Shown here piece by piece: positions 45,401 through 58,047 of a stretch of 64,000 nt of DNA. How positions within the stretch are numbered: position 1 is the first letter of the stretch; every line of letters starts with the position of its first letter. Source of the DNA: Vitreoscilla filiformis (GTDB lineage: Bacteria; Pseudomonadota; Gammaproteobacteria; Burkholderiales; Burkholderiaceae_C); NCBI RefSeq assembly GCF_002222655.1, contig NZ_CP022423.1:2418001-2482000 (forward strand), in the 5' to 3' direction. The translations under genes were made by a program, and so were the position numbers. The notes beneath the pieces were generated by a model. The model was not told where the DNA came from, ran no database searches, and was given only the letters and a program-made list of their open reading frames with translations.

Positions 45401-47307
45401 TTACCCAGGGCAAAGATCAACTCTGACGAAGAGGATCCAGTCGTGATGTTGAGTGACTCAATATTCTTGAGTGATAATTTTCCTGCGTAACTATTCAAAG
45501 TGAATGCTGTACTGCCTTTGACCACGGCACTGACAGCATCCCAGCTGGATGTTGCACCGATGTCCCCGACCTTGGCTCCAGCCGAATTTGTACCCGTCCA
45601 AATAGAAGCTGTCCAACCATCTGTTGATGCCAACGAAACACTGACGGTGTCATTACCTGCCCCCCCGTCAATCGTATCAAGGCCCGACCCGTAAAGGTGA
45701 TAGCCGTCGGTTCCATTATGTGTGGATGTGATGACGTCATCACCATCACCAGCGTCAATCAGATCTGAAGTAAAATTAGCTGCGATGATATCGTTGCCTG
45801 CACCAGAGCTGATTGTGTCGCCAGAGGAGTACTCGGAGTCCAGATTTATTCCCTTGCTTGCGATAATGGTGTCATTCCCATTTCCAGTATAAATTTGGTC
45901 GCTTGTCACAAAACTGGAGTTGTCAATCAAGTCATTTCCAGCACCCGTCTTGACCAACAAACGCTCCATGTTGGAAATCGTGATGCCATTCACGACTGTC
46001 GCGGCCCCCGTGTTTTTCCAGGAAATATTGGCTGTAGATGTCGACCAGTCAGCAAAGAACGTATCGGCCTGATCACCAGTTCCCCCATCATACTTTGTGC
46101 CATTACCCAGGGCAAAGATCAACTCTGACGAAGTGGATCCAGTCGTGATGTTGAGTGACTCAATATTCTTGAGTGATAATTTTCCTGCGTAACTATTCAA
46201 AGTGAATGCTGTACTGCCTTTGACCACGGCACTGACAGCATCCCAGCTGGATGTTGCACCGATGTCCCCGACCTTGGCTCCAGCCGAATTTGTACCCGTC
46301 CAAATAGAAGCTGTCCAACCATCTGTTGATGCCAACGAAACACTGACGGTGTCATTGCCTGCCCCCCCGTCAATCGTATCAAGGCCCGACCCATAAAGGT
46401 GATAGTCGGTGGTTCCATTATGTGTGGATGTGATGACGTCATCACCATCACCAGCGTCAATCAGGTCTGAAGTAAAATTAGCTGCGATGATATCGTTGCC
46501 TGCACCAGAGCTGATTGTGTCGCCAGAGGAGTACTCGGAGTCCAGATTTATTCCCTTGCTTGCGATAATGGTGTCATTCCCATTTCCAGTATAAATTTGG
46601 TCGCTTGTCACAAAACTGGAGTTGTCAATCAAGTCATTTCCAGCACCCGTCTTGACCAACAAACGCTCCATGTTGGAAATCGTGATGCCATTCACGACTG
46701 TCGCGGCCCCCGTGTTTTTCCAGGAAATATTGGCTGTAGATGTCGACCAGTCAGCAAAGAACGTATCGGCCTGATCACCAGTTCCCCCATCATACTTTGT
46801 GCCATTACCCAGGGCAAAGATCAACTCTGACGAAGTGGATCCAGTCGTGATGTTGAGTGACTCAATATTCTTGAGTGATAATTTTCCTGCGTAACTATTC
46901 AAAGTGAATGCTGTACTGCCTTTGACCACGGCACTGACAGCATCCCAGCTGGATGTTGCACCGATGTCCCCGACCTTGGCTCCAGCCGAATTTGTACCCG
47001 TCCAAATAGAAGCTGTCCAACCATCTGTTGATGCCAACGAAACACTGACGGTGTCATTGCCTGCCCCCCCGTCAATCGTATCAAGGCCCGACCCATAAAG
47101 GTGATAGTCGGTGGTTCCATTATGTGTGGATGTGATGACGTCATCACCATCTCCCGCTTGAATCAAATCAGATCCGAAACTGGTGACGATGGTGTCATTG
47201 CCAGCACCCGCAGTAATGGTATCGTTGCCGCCATAACCACTGATGTAATCACTGGATGCCGTGCCAGTTAGATCGTTGTTTTCAGTTGTTCCGTTAATCG
47301 TAGCCAT
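42406..47307 (-). CDS. Giant RTX-type repeat protein, probable type I secretion substrate
   Basis: A 1633-residue acidic Gly/Asp/Asn-rich protein. Residues 1-50 have two short RTX nonapeptides (GGNDTITAGAGND). Residues about 53-935 hold four near-identical 234-residue repeats, each containing GDGDDVITSTHNGT and IDGGAGNDTVSVSLAS. Then a run of RTX nonapeptides and six repeats of about 80-89 residues (NVENLTLTGSAINATGNELN type). The last 150 residues (DRVVLDSSVGFDLITGF ... ALSDYAFSL) look like the C-terminal T1SS signal region. It is presumably a calcium-folding surface or secreted protein. No ABC/HlyD secretion genes are nearby. GC content is lower than in neighbours, suggesting acquisition. 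Confidence 0.92.
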   Translation of the reverse strand: MATINGTTENNDLTGTASSDYISGYGGNDTITAGAGNDTIVTSFGSDLIQAGDGDDVITSTHNGTTDYHLYGSGLDTIDGGAGNDTVSVSLASTDGWTASIWTGTNSAGAKVGDIGATSSWDAVSAVVKGSTAFTLNSYAGKLSLKNIESLNITTGSTSSELIFALGNGTKYDGGTGDQADTFFADWSTSTANISWKNTGAATVVNGITISNMERLLVKTGAGNDLIDNSSFVTSDQIYTGNGNDTIIASKGINLDSEYSSGDTISSGAGNDIIAANFTSDLIDAGDGDDVITSTHNGTTDYHLYGSGLDTIDGGAGNDTVSVSLASTDGWTASIWTGTNSAGAKVGDIGATSSWDAVSAVVKGSTAFTLNSYAGKLSLKNIESLNITTGSTSSELIFALGNGTKYDGGTGDQADTFFADWSTSTANISWKNTGAATVVNGITISNMERLLVKTGAGNDLIDNSSFVTSDQIYTGNGNDTIIASKGINLDSEYSSGDTISSGAGNDIIAANFTSDLIDAGDGDDVITSTHNGTDGYHLYGSGLDTIDGGAGNDTVSVSLASTDGWTASIWTGTNSAGAKVGDIGATSSWDAVSAVVKGSTAFTLNSYAGKLSLKNIESLNITTGSSSSELIFALGNGTKYDGGTGDQADTFFADWSTSTANISWKNTGAATVVNGITISNMERLLVKTGAGNDLIDNSSFVTSDQIYTGNGNDTIIASKGINLDSEYSSGDTISSGAGNDIIAANFTSDLIDAGDGDDVITSTHNGTTDYHLYGSGLDTIDGGAGNDTVSVSLASTDGWTASIWTGTNSAGAKVGDIGATSSWDAVSAVVKGSTAFTLNSYAGKLSLKNIESLNITTGSSSSELIFALGNGTKYDGGTGDQADTFFADWSTSTANISWKNTGAATVVNGITISNMERLLVKTGAGNDLIDNSSFVTNDEIYVGVGNDVISGGGGNDSLYGENGNDSLIGGADVDSLVGGAGNDTYVVDVVEDAVVEGSDSLGGVDLVQSAVSLTLVTNVENLTLTGLATDATGNELNNVLTGNALANTLTGLTGNDSLVGGAGNDILVGGAGSDTYVVDAVGDVVTEDASAGTDLVQSGVSLTLAANVENLTLTGSAINATGNELNNVLTGNALANTLTGLIGNDTLIGGAGNDTYVVDAVGDVVTEKLSEGTDLVQSGVSLTLAANVENLTLTGSAINATGNELNNVLTGNALANTLTGLIGNDSLTGGAGNDILVGGAGDDTYVVDAVGDVVTENLSEGTDLVQSGVSLTLAANVENLTLTGSAINATGNELNNVLTGNALANTLTGLIGNDTLIGGAGNDTYVVDAGDLVTELAGQGTDLVQSSVTWTLGSNVDNLTLTGVGNINGTGNADANVLTGNTGANQLNGGAGNDTLIGGAGNDTYVVDAGDLVTELAGQGTDLVQSSVTWTLGSNVDNLTLTGVGNINGTGNADANVLTGNTGANQLNGGAGNDTLIGGAGNDTLTLSDGGADRVVLDSSVGFDLITGFATASDVIALSQSALYVGDKDTTVDGGVVVGAGGSFASSAELVIFTNNISGSLTTTSAAGLIKQASAAYTTGQHALFAVDNGTDSQLYYFTSSGNDATVSASELTLLATLSGTGGTALSDYAFSL
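42850..44290. repeat. Six 240-267 bp tandem repeats in the RTX gene
   Basis: Approximate limits. Four repeats of one type (with NELNNVLTGNALANTLTG) are followed by two almost identical 240-bp repeats of another (with NADANVLTGNTGANQLNG). Spacings between equivalent points are 240 or 267 bases, always multiples of three. Confidence 0.9.
44503..47150. repeat. 702-bp tandem repeats, nearly identical, in the RTX gene
   Basis: Units begin at 44503, 45205, 45907 and 46609; the last is partial (about 542 bases). Equivalent points recur exactly every 702 bases (234 codons). Only a few base changes separate the units, for example GTTDYH versus GTDGYH and STSSE versus SSSSE, pointing to very recent duplication or ongoing gene conversion. 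Confidence 0.95.
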
Positions 47308-47440
47308 AGCAATAAAATCCGTTCCGTATTTTCAAGAACATCTTCTATCCCACCAAACCTTTAGAAGATCGGTATGCGGCGCCTCTCTAGAGGCATCTCA
47401 GTCTCCTCGTAGTCTACAAGATCAGTGGCGCCAGATCAAC

Positions 47441-47472
47441 CAAAAACAAAAAAAGCCGCACAAGGCGGCTTT
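47441..47472 (-). terminator. Rho-independent terminator of eno
   Basis: Stem AAAGCCGC/GCGGCTTT (47452-47459 with 47465-47472, five-base loop), followed on the minus strand by a long T-rich tail (A-rich on the + strand from 47441). It separates eno from the RTX gene. Confidence 0.9.
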
Positions 47473-47505
47473 CAGAAAAGGCATCAAATACCGACGCCGG
47501 TAATA

Positions 47506-48819
<1,314 letters not shown>

Positions 48820-48856
48820 TCAGAGTCGGTTTGGTTGTTTTTTAGGGCACCGAGGG

Positions 48857-51435
<2,579 letters not shown>

Positions 51436-52260
51436 TCAGACGATGCGGTCTTCGGGGCGCTGGATCTTGCCCATGGGGGTGAAGCGCTCGCTCGGTACGA
51501 TGAGCGGATGGGCCACGGCATCTTGGTTCCAGCACGGGTCGTCGATGCCTTCGAACACCTCGCGCAGGCGCTGGCCCCAGGTGTTGTGGATCATCTGGAA
51601 GTAGGGGTTGTGCTCGTCGATCACCACGATCTTGTCGCTCTTGAGCGAACCCGCTTCGTACACCAGCAAGTCCAGCGGCAGGCCGACCGAGAGGTTGGAT
51701 TTCACCGTCGAATCCATGGACACCAGCGCGCACTTGGCTGCTTCGGCCAGCGGCGTGGTGGGGTTGAGCATGCGGTCGAGGATGGGCTTACCGTACTTGC
51801 TTTCACCGATTTGGAAGAAGCAGGTTTCGCGTGTGGCTTCGATGAAGTTGCCGGCTGAGTACACCAAGAACAGGCGCATCGCCTCGTCACCGATTTGGCC
51901 GCCGAAGATCATCGAGCAGTTGAAATCGATGCCGGCGTTGCGCAGCGCGGGGCCGTCTTGTTCGTAGATGCGGCGCACGGCGCTGCCCAGCACGCGGGCG
52001 GCGTCGAACATGCTGGTGGCGTTCCAAATGGTGATGGGTTCGCCATCGCCGTTGGACAGCTTTTCAGTTTGCAGAATTTCGCGCACCGATTGGCTGATGC
52101 TCAGGTTGCCAGCCGACAGCAGCGTCATGAAGCGGTCGCCCGGCTTTTCGTACACCATCATTTTGCGGAAGGTGCTGATGGCGTCCACGCCAGCGTTGGT
52201 GCGGGAGTCAGAGAGGAACACGAGGCCGGCGTTGAGCCGGATGCCGACGCAGTAGGTCAT
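51436..52260 (-). CDS. Anbu/proteasome-type peptidase
   Basis: A 274-residue protein of the proteasome-like Anbu (COG3484) family. MTYCVGIRLNAGLVFLSDSR carries the expected N-terminal Thr2 nucleophile after Met removal, followed by TNAGVDAISTFRKM and a mid-region SMIFGGQIGDEAMRLFLVYS. Anbu assembles into open-ended ring or helix forms; its targets are unclear. It usually sits with alpha-E, ATP-grasp and transglutaminase genes, but none is here: it lies alone between pyrG and mutS, transcribed in the same direction. The C-terminal 40 residues extend past the core. Confidence 0.85.
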   Translation of the reverse strand: MTYCVGIRLNAGLVFLSDSRTNAGVDAISTFRKMMVYEKPGDRFMTLLSAGNLSISQSVREILQTEKLSNGDGEPITIWNATSMFDAARVLGSAVRRIYEQDGPALRNAGIDFNCSMIFGGQIGDEAMRLFLVYSAGNFIEATRETCFFQIGESKYGKPILDRMLNPTTPLAEAAKCALVSMDSTVKSNLSVGLPLDLLVYEAGSLKSDKIVVIDEHNPYFQMIHNTWGQRLREVFEGIDDPCWNQDAVAHPLIVPSERFTPMGKIQRPEDRIV

Positions 52261-52296
52261 GGGATGGCTTTCTGTTGGGCAGCGGGTGGGGAGGGG

Positions 52297-54903
52297 TCAG
52301 CGTGCGGTGTGCAGCGCTTTGAGTCGGTAAAGCGCATCCAGCGCTTCACGCGGGGTCAAGGTGTCGGGTTGGAGGGCGGCCAGCGCTTCCTCCACCGGCG
52401 AAGGCTCGGGTTCGGGCTCAGCGGGCGGCGGGGCGAACAAATCCACCTGCACGTCACCGGCGCGGGAATGGTCTTCCAACGCTTGCAACGTGGCGCGGGC
52501 TTGGCGAATCAGCGCTGGCGGCATGCCCGCCAACCGCGCCACTTGCACGCCATAACTGCGGCTGGCCGGGCCATGCTCCAGCGCGTGCAGGAACACGATG
52601 TCTTCGCCGCTTTCCACCGCACTCACATGCAGGTTGACGGCGCGCACATGGTCACGCGGGAACTCGGTCAGCTCGAAATAGTGGGTGGCAAAGAGCGTGA
52701 AACTCTGGTTGCGGTCGTGCAGGTGCGCGGCAATGGCGGAGGCCAGCGCCAGGCCGTCAAACGTCGAAGTGCCCCGGCCAATCTCGTCCATCAACACCAG
52801 CGAATTCGGCGTGGCGCTGTGGATGATGGCGGCAGCCTCGGTCATCTCCAGCATGAAGGTGGATTGGGCGTTGGCCAGATCGTCCGCCGCGCCGATGCGG
52901 GTGTGGATCGCATCCACCGGCCCCAAGGTGCAGCAGCGCGCTGGCACGTAACTGCCCATCGCCGCCAGCAGCACGATCAGCGCCACTTGGCGCATGTAGG
53001 TGCTTTTACCGCCCATGTTCGGGCCGGTGATGATTTGCAGGCGACGTTTGCCATCCAAGCGGCAATCGTTGGCGATGAAAGGGCCGCTGCCGGTTTCCAA
53101 CAAACGCGCTTCCACCACCGGATGGCGCCCGCCTTCGATCTCGATGCACGGGTAAGCGACAAACGCCGGTCGGCACCAGCCCAGGGTGGTGGCGCGTTCG
53201 GTGAGCGCAGCCAGCGCATCCAGGCTCGCCAGGGCGCGCGCCAGTTGGGTGAGCGGGCGCAGCCAGGCTTGCAGCGCGTCCAGCAGTTGTTCGAACAGCC
53301 ACTTTTCGCGCGCCAGGGCGCGATCTTGGGCGGAGAGCGCCTTGTCCTCAAACGCTTTCAGCTCGGGGGTGATGAAACGCTCGGCGTTTTTCAGCGTCTG
53401 GCGGCGCTGGTAATCGGCGGGGACGCGATCCAGCCCCGAGGCCGTCACCTCAATGAAAAAGCCGTGGACGCGGTTGAACTGCACCCGCAGGTTGGTGATG
53501 CCGGTGCGCTCGCGCTCGCGGGCTTCCAGCGCCAACAAGAAGGCGTCGCAGTTCTGGCCGATGGCGCGCAGTTCGTCCAAATCGGCATCGAAGCCGGTGG
53601 CGATGACACCGCCATCGCGCAGCAGCACCGCCGGTTCTTCGGCGATGGCGCGGGTGAGCACGTCCACCAGCGCCGCGTCCGGGTGCAAATCCTGGCCAAG
53701 CTGATCCAGCAGCGCCGTGCCTTGCGGCACGCACGGGCGCAGGTTCGGCAGGTTGTTCAGCGTGGCACGCAAGCCTGCCAGCTCACGCGGACGCACCTGG
53801 CGCAGCGCGACACGGGCGGTGATGCGCTCCACGTCACTCACGCCGCGCAGGGCATCGCGCAGCGCATCGATGCCTTGGGCTTGCATTTGCGCAATCGCCG
53901 CATGGCGCGCACTGGCAAGGCTGCGATCCTGCGAGGGCGCGATCAGCCATTGGCGCAGCGCCCGGCTGCCCATGCCGGTGCGGCAGGTGTCCAGCAAGGA
54001 GAGCAGCGTGGGTGCGCGTTCGCCGCGCAGTGTTTCCGTCAGCTCCAGGTTGCGGTGGGTGGTGGGCGGCAGGTCGATGAGGTCGGTGGCGCGTTCCACC
54101 TTCAAGGTGTGAACGTGCGCCAGGGCGCGGCCTTGGGTGTGCTCGGCGTAACTCAGCAGCGCGGCAGCGGCGGCGTGGGCGCAGCCCAAGTGCTCGGCTT
54201 TGTAGCCGGCCAAGGTGCTGACGTGCAGTTGCTCGCACAGCTTGCGCACGCCCAGGGCGGCCTCAAACTGCCACGCCGGGCGCTGGGTGCGGGCGGCTTT
54301 GCTTTGCACCAGGGCGGCGGGCAACTCGTCCCGATCCACCAGCACTTCAGCGGGGTTGAGGCGCGCCAACCAGCCGGCCAGCTCGCGCTCGCCGCATTCG
54401 GTCAGGCCCAGTTGGCCGCTGGACACACTCAGCCACGCCAGCCCCAACGTGGCCCGCGCCTTCGGGCCGATGGCCAGGGCCAACAGCACGGTGTCGGCGC
54501 GGTCGTCCAACAACTCGCTGTCGGTGACGGTGCCGGGGGTGACGACGCGCACCACCTTGCGCTCCACCGGCCCTTTGGCCGTGGCCACGTCGCCCACCTG
54601 CTCGGCCACCGCCACCGATTCGCCCAGCTTGATGAGCTTGGCGAGGTAGTTTTCGACGGCATGCACCGGCACCCCCGCCATCACCACCGGCTCGCCGGCG
54701 CTTTGGCCGCGTGTGGTCAGGGTGATGTCGAGCAGGCGGTGCGCTTTGCGTGCATCGTCGAAGAACAGCTCGTAAAAATCCCCCATCCGGTAGAACAGCA
54801 GGGTGTTCGGGTGCCCGGCTTTCAAGCGGAAATACTGCGCCATCATCGGCGTGTGGGCGCTGAAATCGTCAGCGGCGGGGGCGTGCGAGGCAGGGGCGGT
54901 CAC
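52297..54903 (-). CDS. mutS: DNA mismatch repair protein MutS
   Basis: An 868-residue mismatch sensor. The N-terminal mismatch-binding domain has [28 protein letters not shown], with the intercalating Phe-x-Glu in the following segment; the ATPase has [46 protein letters not shown] and the ATHYFELTE switch. A short C-terminal oligomerisation tail is present. Usual length. Confidence 0.97.
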   Translation of the reverse strand: MTAPASHAPAADDFSAHTPMMAQYFRLKAGHPNTLLFYRMGDFYELFFDDARKAHRLLDITLTTRGQSAGEPVVMAGVPVHAVENYLAKLIKLGESVAVAEQVGDVATAKGPVERKVVRVVTPGTVTDSELLDDRADTVLLALAIGPKARATLGLAWLSVSSGQLGLTECGERELAGWLARLNPAEVLVDRDELPAALVQSKAARTQRPAWQFEAALGVRKLCEQLHVSTLAGYKAEHLGCAHAAAAALLSYAEHTQGRALAHVHTLKVERATDLIDLPPTTHRNLELTETLRGERAPTLLSLLDTCRTGMGSRALRQWLIAPSQDRSLASARHAAIAQMQAQGIDALRDALRGVSDVERITARVALRQVRPRELAGLRATLNNLPNLRPCVPQGTALLDQLGQDLHPDAALVDVLTRAIAEEPAVLLRDGGVIATGFDADLDELRAIGQNCDAFLLALEARERERTGITNLRVQFNRVHGFFIEVTASGLDRVPADYQRRQTLKNAERFITPELKAFEDKALSAQDRALAREKWLFEQLLDALQAWLRPLTQLARALASLDALAALTERATTLGWCRPAFVAYPCIEIEGGRHPVVEARLLETGSGPFIANDCRLDGKRRLQIITGPNMGGKSTYMRQVALIVLLAAMGSYVPARCCTLGPVDAIHTRIGAADDLANAQSTFMLEMTEAAAIIHSATPNSLVLMDEIGRGTSTFDGLALASAIAAHLHDRNQSFTLFATHYFELTEFPRDHVRAVNLHVSAVESGEDIVFLHALEHGPASRSYGVQVARLAGMPPALIRQARATLQALEDHSRAGDVQVDLFAPPPAEPEPEPSPVEEALAALQPDTLTPREALDALYRLKALHTAR

Positions 54904-54937
54904 GGCGGGGCGTCACTCGGCAAACGGAAGGGGCGGG

Positions 54938-55927
54938 TCAGAGCGGCGCGTCGTCGCCAGCGGTCGGAGCGTCCTTCTTGCGCAGGCGGATGGCCTTGCG
55001 CTTGGGCGCTTCGGTTTGCGCTTGTTCGGCAGCGGCGATGCTGGCGGCCAGCGCACTGGCCGGGGTGGCTTGGGCGGCGTCTTGCTCGGCCTTGGCTTCG
55101 GCGGCTTCTTCAGCGGTGATGACGCGGCTGTAAGGCGTCAGCAGCTTGACCAAGTGGCCGTAAATTTTGGGCGAACCGGCCAGGATTTCGCGCTGGTGCA
55201 TGAAGTCCGATTCGCCGGTGAAGTTGCCCACCAAACCACCGGCTTCGGTGATCATGAGCGCGCCAGCGGCGATGTCCCACGGGTTGAGGCCGGTTTCGAA
55301 GAAACCGTCGTACATGCCAGCGGCGACATAACACAGGTCGAGCGCTGCCGCACCCGGGCGGCGCAGGCCGGCGCACAGCGGCATCACGTCTTCCATCATC
55401 TTCAGATAGCGCTGGAAGTTGTCACCCTTGCGGAAGGGGAAACCGGTGCCGATGATCGAATCGGCCAAACGGGTGCGCTTGGAGACGCGCAGGCGCTTGT
55501 CGTTCAGGTAAGCGCCCCGGCCTTTGGAGGCGATGAACAGATCGTTGCGCGTCGGGTCATACACCACGGCCTGTTCAACCTTGCCCCGGAAGGCCAAGGC
55601 GATGGACACGCAGTAATACGGGAAGCCGTGGATGAAGTTGGTGGTGCCATCGAGCGGGTCAATGATCCAGACGAAATCGCTGTGCTTGGCGCCGCGCTCG
55701 CGGCCCGATTCTTCCGCCAGGATGCCGTGGCCGGGGTAGGCGGTCAGGATGGTGTCGATGATGGCTTCTTCGGCGGCCTGATCGACTTCGGTCACAAAAT
55801 CATTGGGGCTCTTGGTGTTGATCTTGAGCACGTCCAAGTCCAGCGACGCCCGGTTGATGATCGCGCCGGCTGCGCGAGCCGCTTTCACGGCGATGTTGAG
55901 CATGGGGTGAAGGGTGGGCTGGGACAT
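54938..55927 (-). CDS. suhB: Inositol monophosphatase family protein SuhB
   Basis: A 329-residue phosphatase, longer than the usual 265 because of an Ala/Glu-rich, Lys/Arg-ending C-terminal tail (from about residue 272). Catalytic motifs: [35 protein letters not shown] and [15 protein letters not shown]. SuhB also takes part in ribosomal RNA antitermination in enterobacteria. It is divergent from trmJ. The tail may be involved in RNA or protein contacts (inference). Confidence 0.93.
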   Translation of the reverse strand: MSQPTLHPMLNIAVKAARAAGAIINRASLDLDVLKINTKSPNDFVTEVDQAAEEAIIDTILTAYPGHGILAEESGRERGAKHSDFVWIIDPLDGTTNFIHGFPYYCVSIALAFRGKVEQAVVYDPTRNDLFIASKGRGAYLNDKRLRVSKRTRLADSIIGTGFPFRKGDNFQRYLKMMEDVMPLCAGLRRPGAAALDLCYVAAGMYDGFFETGLNPWDIAAGALMITEAGGLVGNFTGESDFMHQREILAGSPKIYGHLVKLLTPYSRVITAEEAAEAKAEQDAAQATPASALAASIAAAEQAQTEAPKRKAIRLRKKDAPTAGDDAPL

Positions 55928-56124
55928 GATTCAACCTGGCTGGGCGAGAGGGGGGACGGCCCAGGCGCACGCGCGACGCCAGCAACGGCGAAACACAAAC
56001 GGGTGCGCCCGAACGCGGGCAACTTGGACTGGCGGTGGATCAAAGAGCGTGGCAGGGCGGACAATGCACGCCTGTTGATACTGCCGAAAAACCCTCGATT
56101 CTAGCCTCGGGGGCCACCGTTGCA

Positions 56125-56943
56125 ATGATTGCCGACGCACATTCCCCCCTTTCGCCCGACGCTGCCGCCATCGATCCGCCCGCCACGGGCTGGTGGGCGG
56201 GGCGCGATCCGACGCGCTTTGTGCTCATTGGCACCAGCCACCCTGGCAACGTCGGCGCCACGGCGCGGGCGATGAAGGTGATGGGTTTTGCCGATTTGGT
56301 GCTGGTGGCGCCGCGTTTTGAGGACGTGTTGAGCCGCGAAGAAACCATCGCCCTGGCCAGCGGCGCGGCGGACATCTTGGCCCATGCCCGCATCGTGGCG
56401 ACCTTGCCCGAAGCGCTGGCCGGCTGCACCTTCGCCTGCGCCACAGCGATGACCCCACGTGACTTCGGCCCGCCCACCTTCGCCCCCCGGGAACGCTTGG
56501 CGACGCTGGCGCACGAAGCGCATCGTGTGGCCTTCGTCTTCGGCAGCGAGCGCTACGGCATGAGCAATGACGATGTGTACCGCTGCCACGCCTGCCTGAG
56601 CATCCCGACGGCGCCGGACTATGGTTCGCTCAACCTGTCCCAAGCGGTGCAACTGCTGGCCTACGAGTGGCGCCAAGCGTTGGGCGGTTTTGCCGTGCAG
56701 CCCCGCACCGACACCCGCCGCTTGGCCGACGCCCGCGCCGTGCAAGGCACGTTGGATCATTGGCAGCAGGTGTTGGAGGCCATCGGGTTTCTCGATCCGG
56801 CGGCGCCGAAAAAGCTCATGCCGCGTTTGCAACAGGTGTTGAACCGGGCGGAGTTGGCGGAAGAAGAAATCCACATCCTGCGGGGGATTGCGCGGGCGGT
56901 GCAGCGCCAAGCTCGTTCAGGCAAAGAACCAGCGTCAAACTAG
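56125..56943 (+). CDS. trmJ: tRNA (cytidine/uridine-2'-O-)-methyltransferase TrmJ
   Basis: A 272-residue SPOUT methyltransferase modifying position 32 of tRNAs. Knot motifs: FVLIGTSHPGNVGATARAMK, CTFACATAMTPRD, VAFVFGSERYGMSNDDVYRC and YGSLNLSQAVQLLAYE. ATG 56125 gives a leader of about 35 residues before the conserved start; the longer open frame overlaps the suhB promoter region. Divergent from suhB. Confidence 0.95.
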   Translation: MIADAHSPLSPDAAAIDPPATGWWAGRDPTRFVLIGTSHPGNVGATARAMKVMGFADLVLVAPRFEDVLSREETIALASGAADILAHARIVATLPEALAGCTFACATAMTPRDFGPPTFAPRERLATLAHEAHRVAFVFGSERYGMSNDDVYRCHACLSIPTAPDYGSLNLSQAVQLLAYEWRQALGGFAVQPRTDTRRLADARAVQGTLDHWQQVLEAIGFLDPAAPKKLMPRLQQVLNRAELAEEEIHILRGIARAVQRQARSGKEPASN

Positions 56944-57028
56944 GGCTTGTCACCCCAGGGCTACACTGCCCCAGCGCGTGATATGCGTGTTTGCTTGGAA
57001 CCTTTGTTGAATAGATTGGTTGACGCCT

Positions 57029-57808
57029 ATGTTCGCCCGCTTGCGTGAAGACATCGCCTGCATCCTGGAACGCGACCCCGCCGCTCGCACCCGCTGGGAG
57101 GTGCTGACGTGTTACCCTGGTTTGCACGCCATCGCGCTTCAGCGCGTTGCGCATTGGTGCTGGTTGAAGGGCTTTCGGTGGGCTGGGCGGTTCATTTCGC
57201 ACCTCGGGCGGTTTCTCACTGGCATCGAAATCCACCCCGGCGCCACCATTGGCCGTCGGGTGTTCATCGACCACGGCATGGGCGTGGTGATCGGTGAAAT
57301 GGCCGAAATTGGCGACGATTGCACCATCTACCAGGGCGTGACCTTGGGCGGCACCTCGCTCGTCAAAGGTGCCAAGCGCCACCCGACGCTGGAGGCTGGC
57401 GTCATCGTCGGCGCGCACGCTTCGGTGTTGGGCGGCTTCACGGTGGGCGCGGGGGCGCGGGTGGGTTCTGGCGCGGTGGTCACGAAGCCGGTGCCGGCGG
57501 GTGCCACGGCGGTGGGCAACCCGGCGCGCATCATCCACGCGGCTGCCGACGCGGCGCGTGAGACAGCGGCGGCCCGCATGGGCTTTTCTGCCTACGGCGT
57601 CACCAGTGGGGACGACCCCGTCGCCCAGGCCATGAAAGGTTTGATCGACAACGCCTCCACCCACGAGCACCAAATCGCCCTGCTGTGGCAGGCGATTGAA
57701 AAGCTCTCGGCGCAAACACGCGAGCTGCCCGCCAGCAACTGCGTGCCCGGCGATGCGCACCGCACCGAATGTTTTGATGCGGAAAAGCTCAGCCGTTTGG
57801 TGAAGTGA
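57029..57808 (+). CDS. cysE: Serine O-acetyltransferase
   Basis: A 259-residue left-handed beta-helix acetyltransferase making O-acetylserine for cysteine synthesis. Conserved parts: a short N-terminal helical region, [20 protein letters not shown] with the active-site His, [60 protein letters not shown]. The C-terminal 80 residues are long for the short (EpsC-like) class. ATG 57029; a TTG at 57020 is less likely. The stop is immediately followed by an FGE scrap and a dispersed repeat. Confidence 0.95.
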   Translation: MFARLREDIACILERDPAARTRWEVLTCYPGLHAIALQRVAHWCWLKGFRWAGRFISHLGRFLTGIEIHPGATIGRRVFIDHGMGVVIGEMAEIGDDCTIYQGVTLGGTSLVKGAKRHPTLEAGVIVGAHASVLGGFTVGAGARVGSGAVVTKPVPAGATAVGNPARIIHAAADAARETAAARMGFSAYGVTSGDDPVAQAMKGLIDNASTHEHQIALLWQAIEKLSAQTRELPASNCVPGDAHRTECFDAEKLSRLVK

Positions 57809-57811
57809 TCT

Positions 57812-57850
57812 CCGGGCTCGGTCCAGAGGAAGCATTGCACCACGCGGCCC
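57812..57850 (-). pseudogene. Short remnant of an FGE-domain gene
   Basis: On the minus strand these bases match the start of the FGE domain at 19555-19595: a 16-base identity (GGGCCGCGTGGTGCAA) and further matches through CGAGCCCGG, translating as GRVVQCFLWTEPG where the intact gene has GRVVQRFRWIEPG. It starts 4 bases after the cysE stop and lies next to repeat copy B. In both places the repeat precedes the FGE fragment in the same relative orientation. Confidence 0.8.
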
Positions 57851-57870
57851 GACTTGCGCTTGGCGGCGGC

Positions 57871-57995
57871 TCCCCCTCTCCCCAACCCCTCTCCCGCAAG
57901 GGGAGAGGGGCTTTGTGCAGCGCGCAGGTCTGTGTGTCAGAACATCCGGTGTTGCCCCCTCTCCCCTTGTGGGAGAGGGCTGGGGAGAGGGGGTT
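57871..57995. repeat. 124-bp palindromic dispersed repeat, copy B
   Basis: Reverse-complement copy of the element at 19238-19361: same two GA/CT-rich hairpin arms and the same middle (CACAAAGCC, GCGCAGGTCTGTGTG, TCCGGTGTTG in + strand order). Only scattered differences separate them. It fills most of the intergenic space between cysE and the lipocalin-like gene. Confidence 0.9.
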
Positions 57996-58047
57996 GATAA
58001 GTACCGCCGACGCGAGCCGCTGAGCCACATCCCAAAGCCGCACGCCC

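Noticed and set aside
44503..47150. Repeated short open frames on the + strand inside the RTX gene
   Set aside because: They recur every 702 bases only because the RTX repeats do; they have no ribosome sites or family patterns and lie opposite a clearly coding frame.
42850..47150. CRISPR array
   Set aside because: The regular repeats are long, in frame and code for RTX sequence; no short palindromic repeats with unique spacers were seen anywhere.
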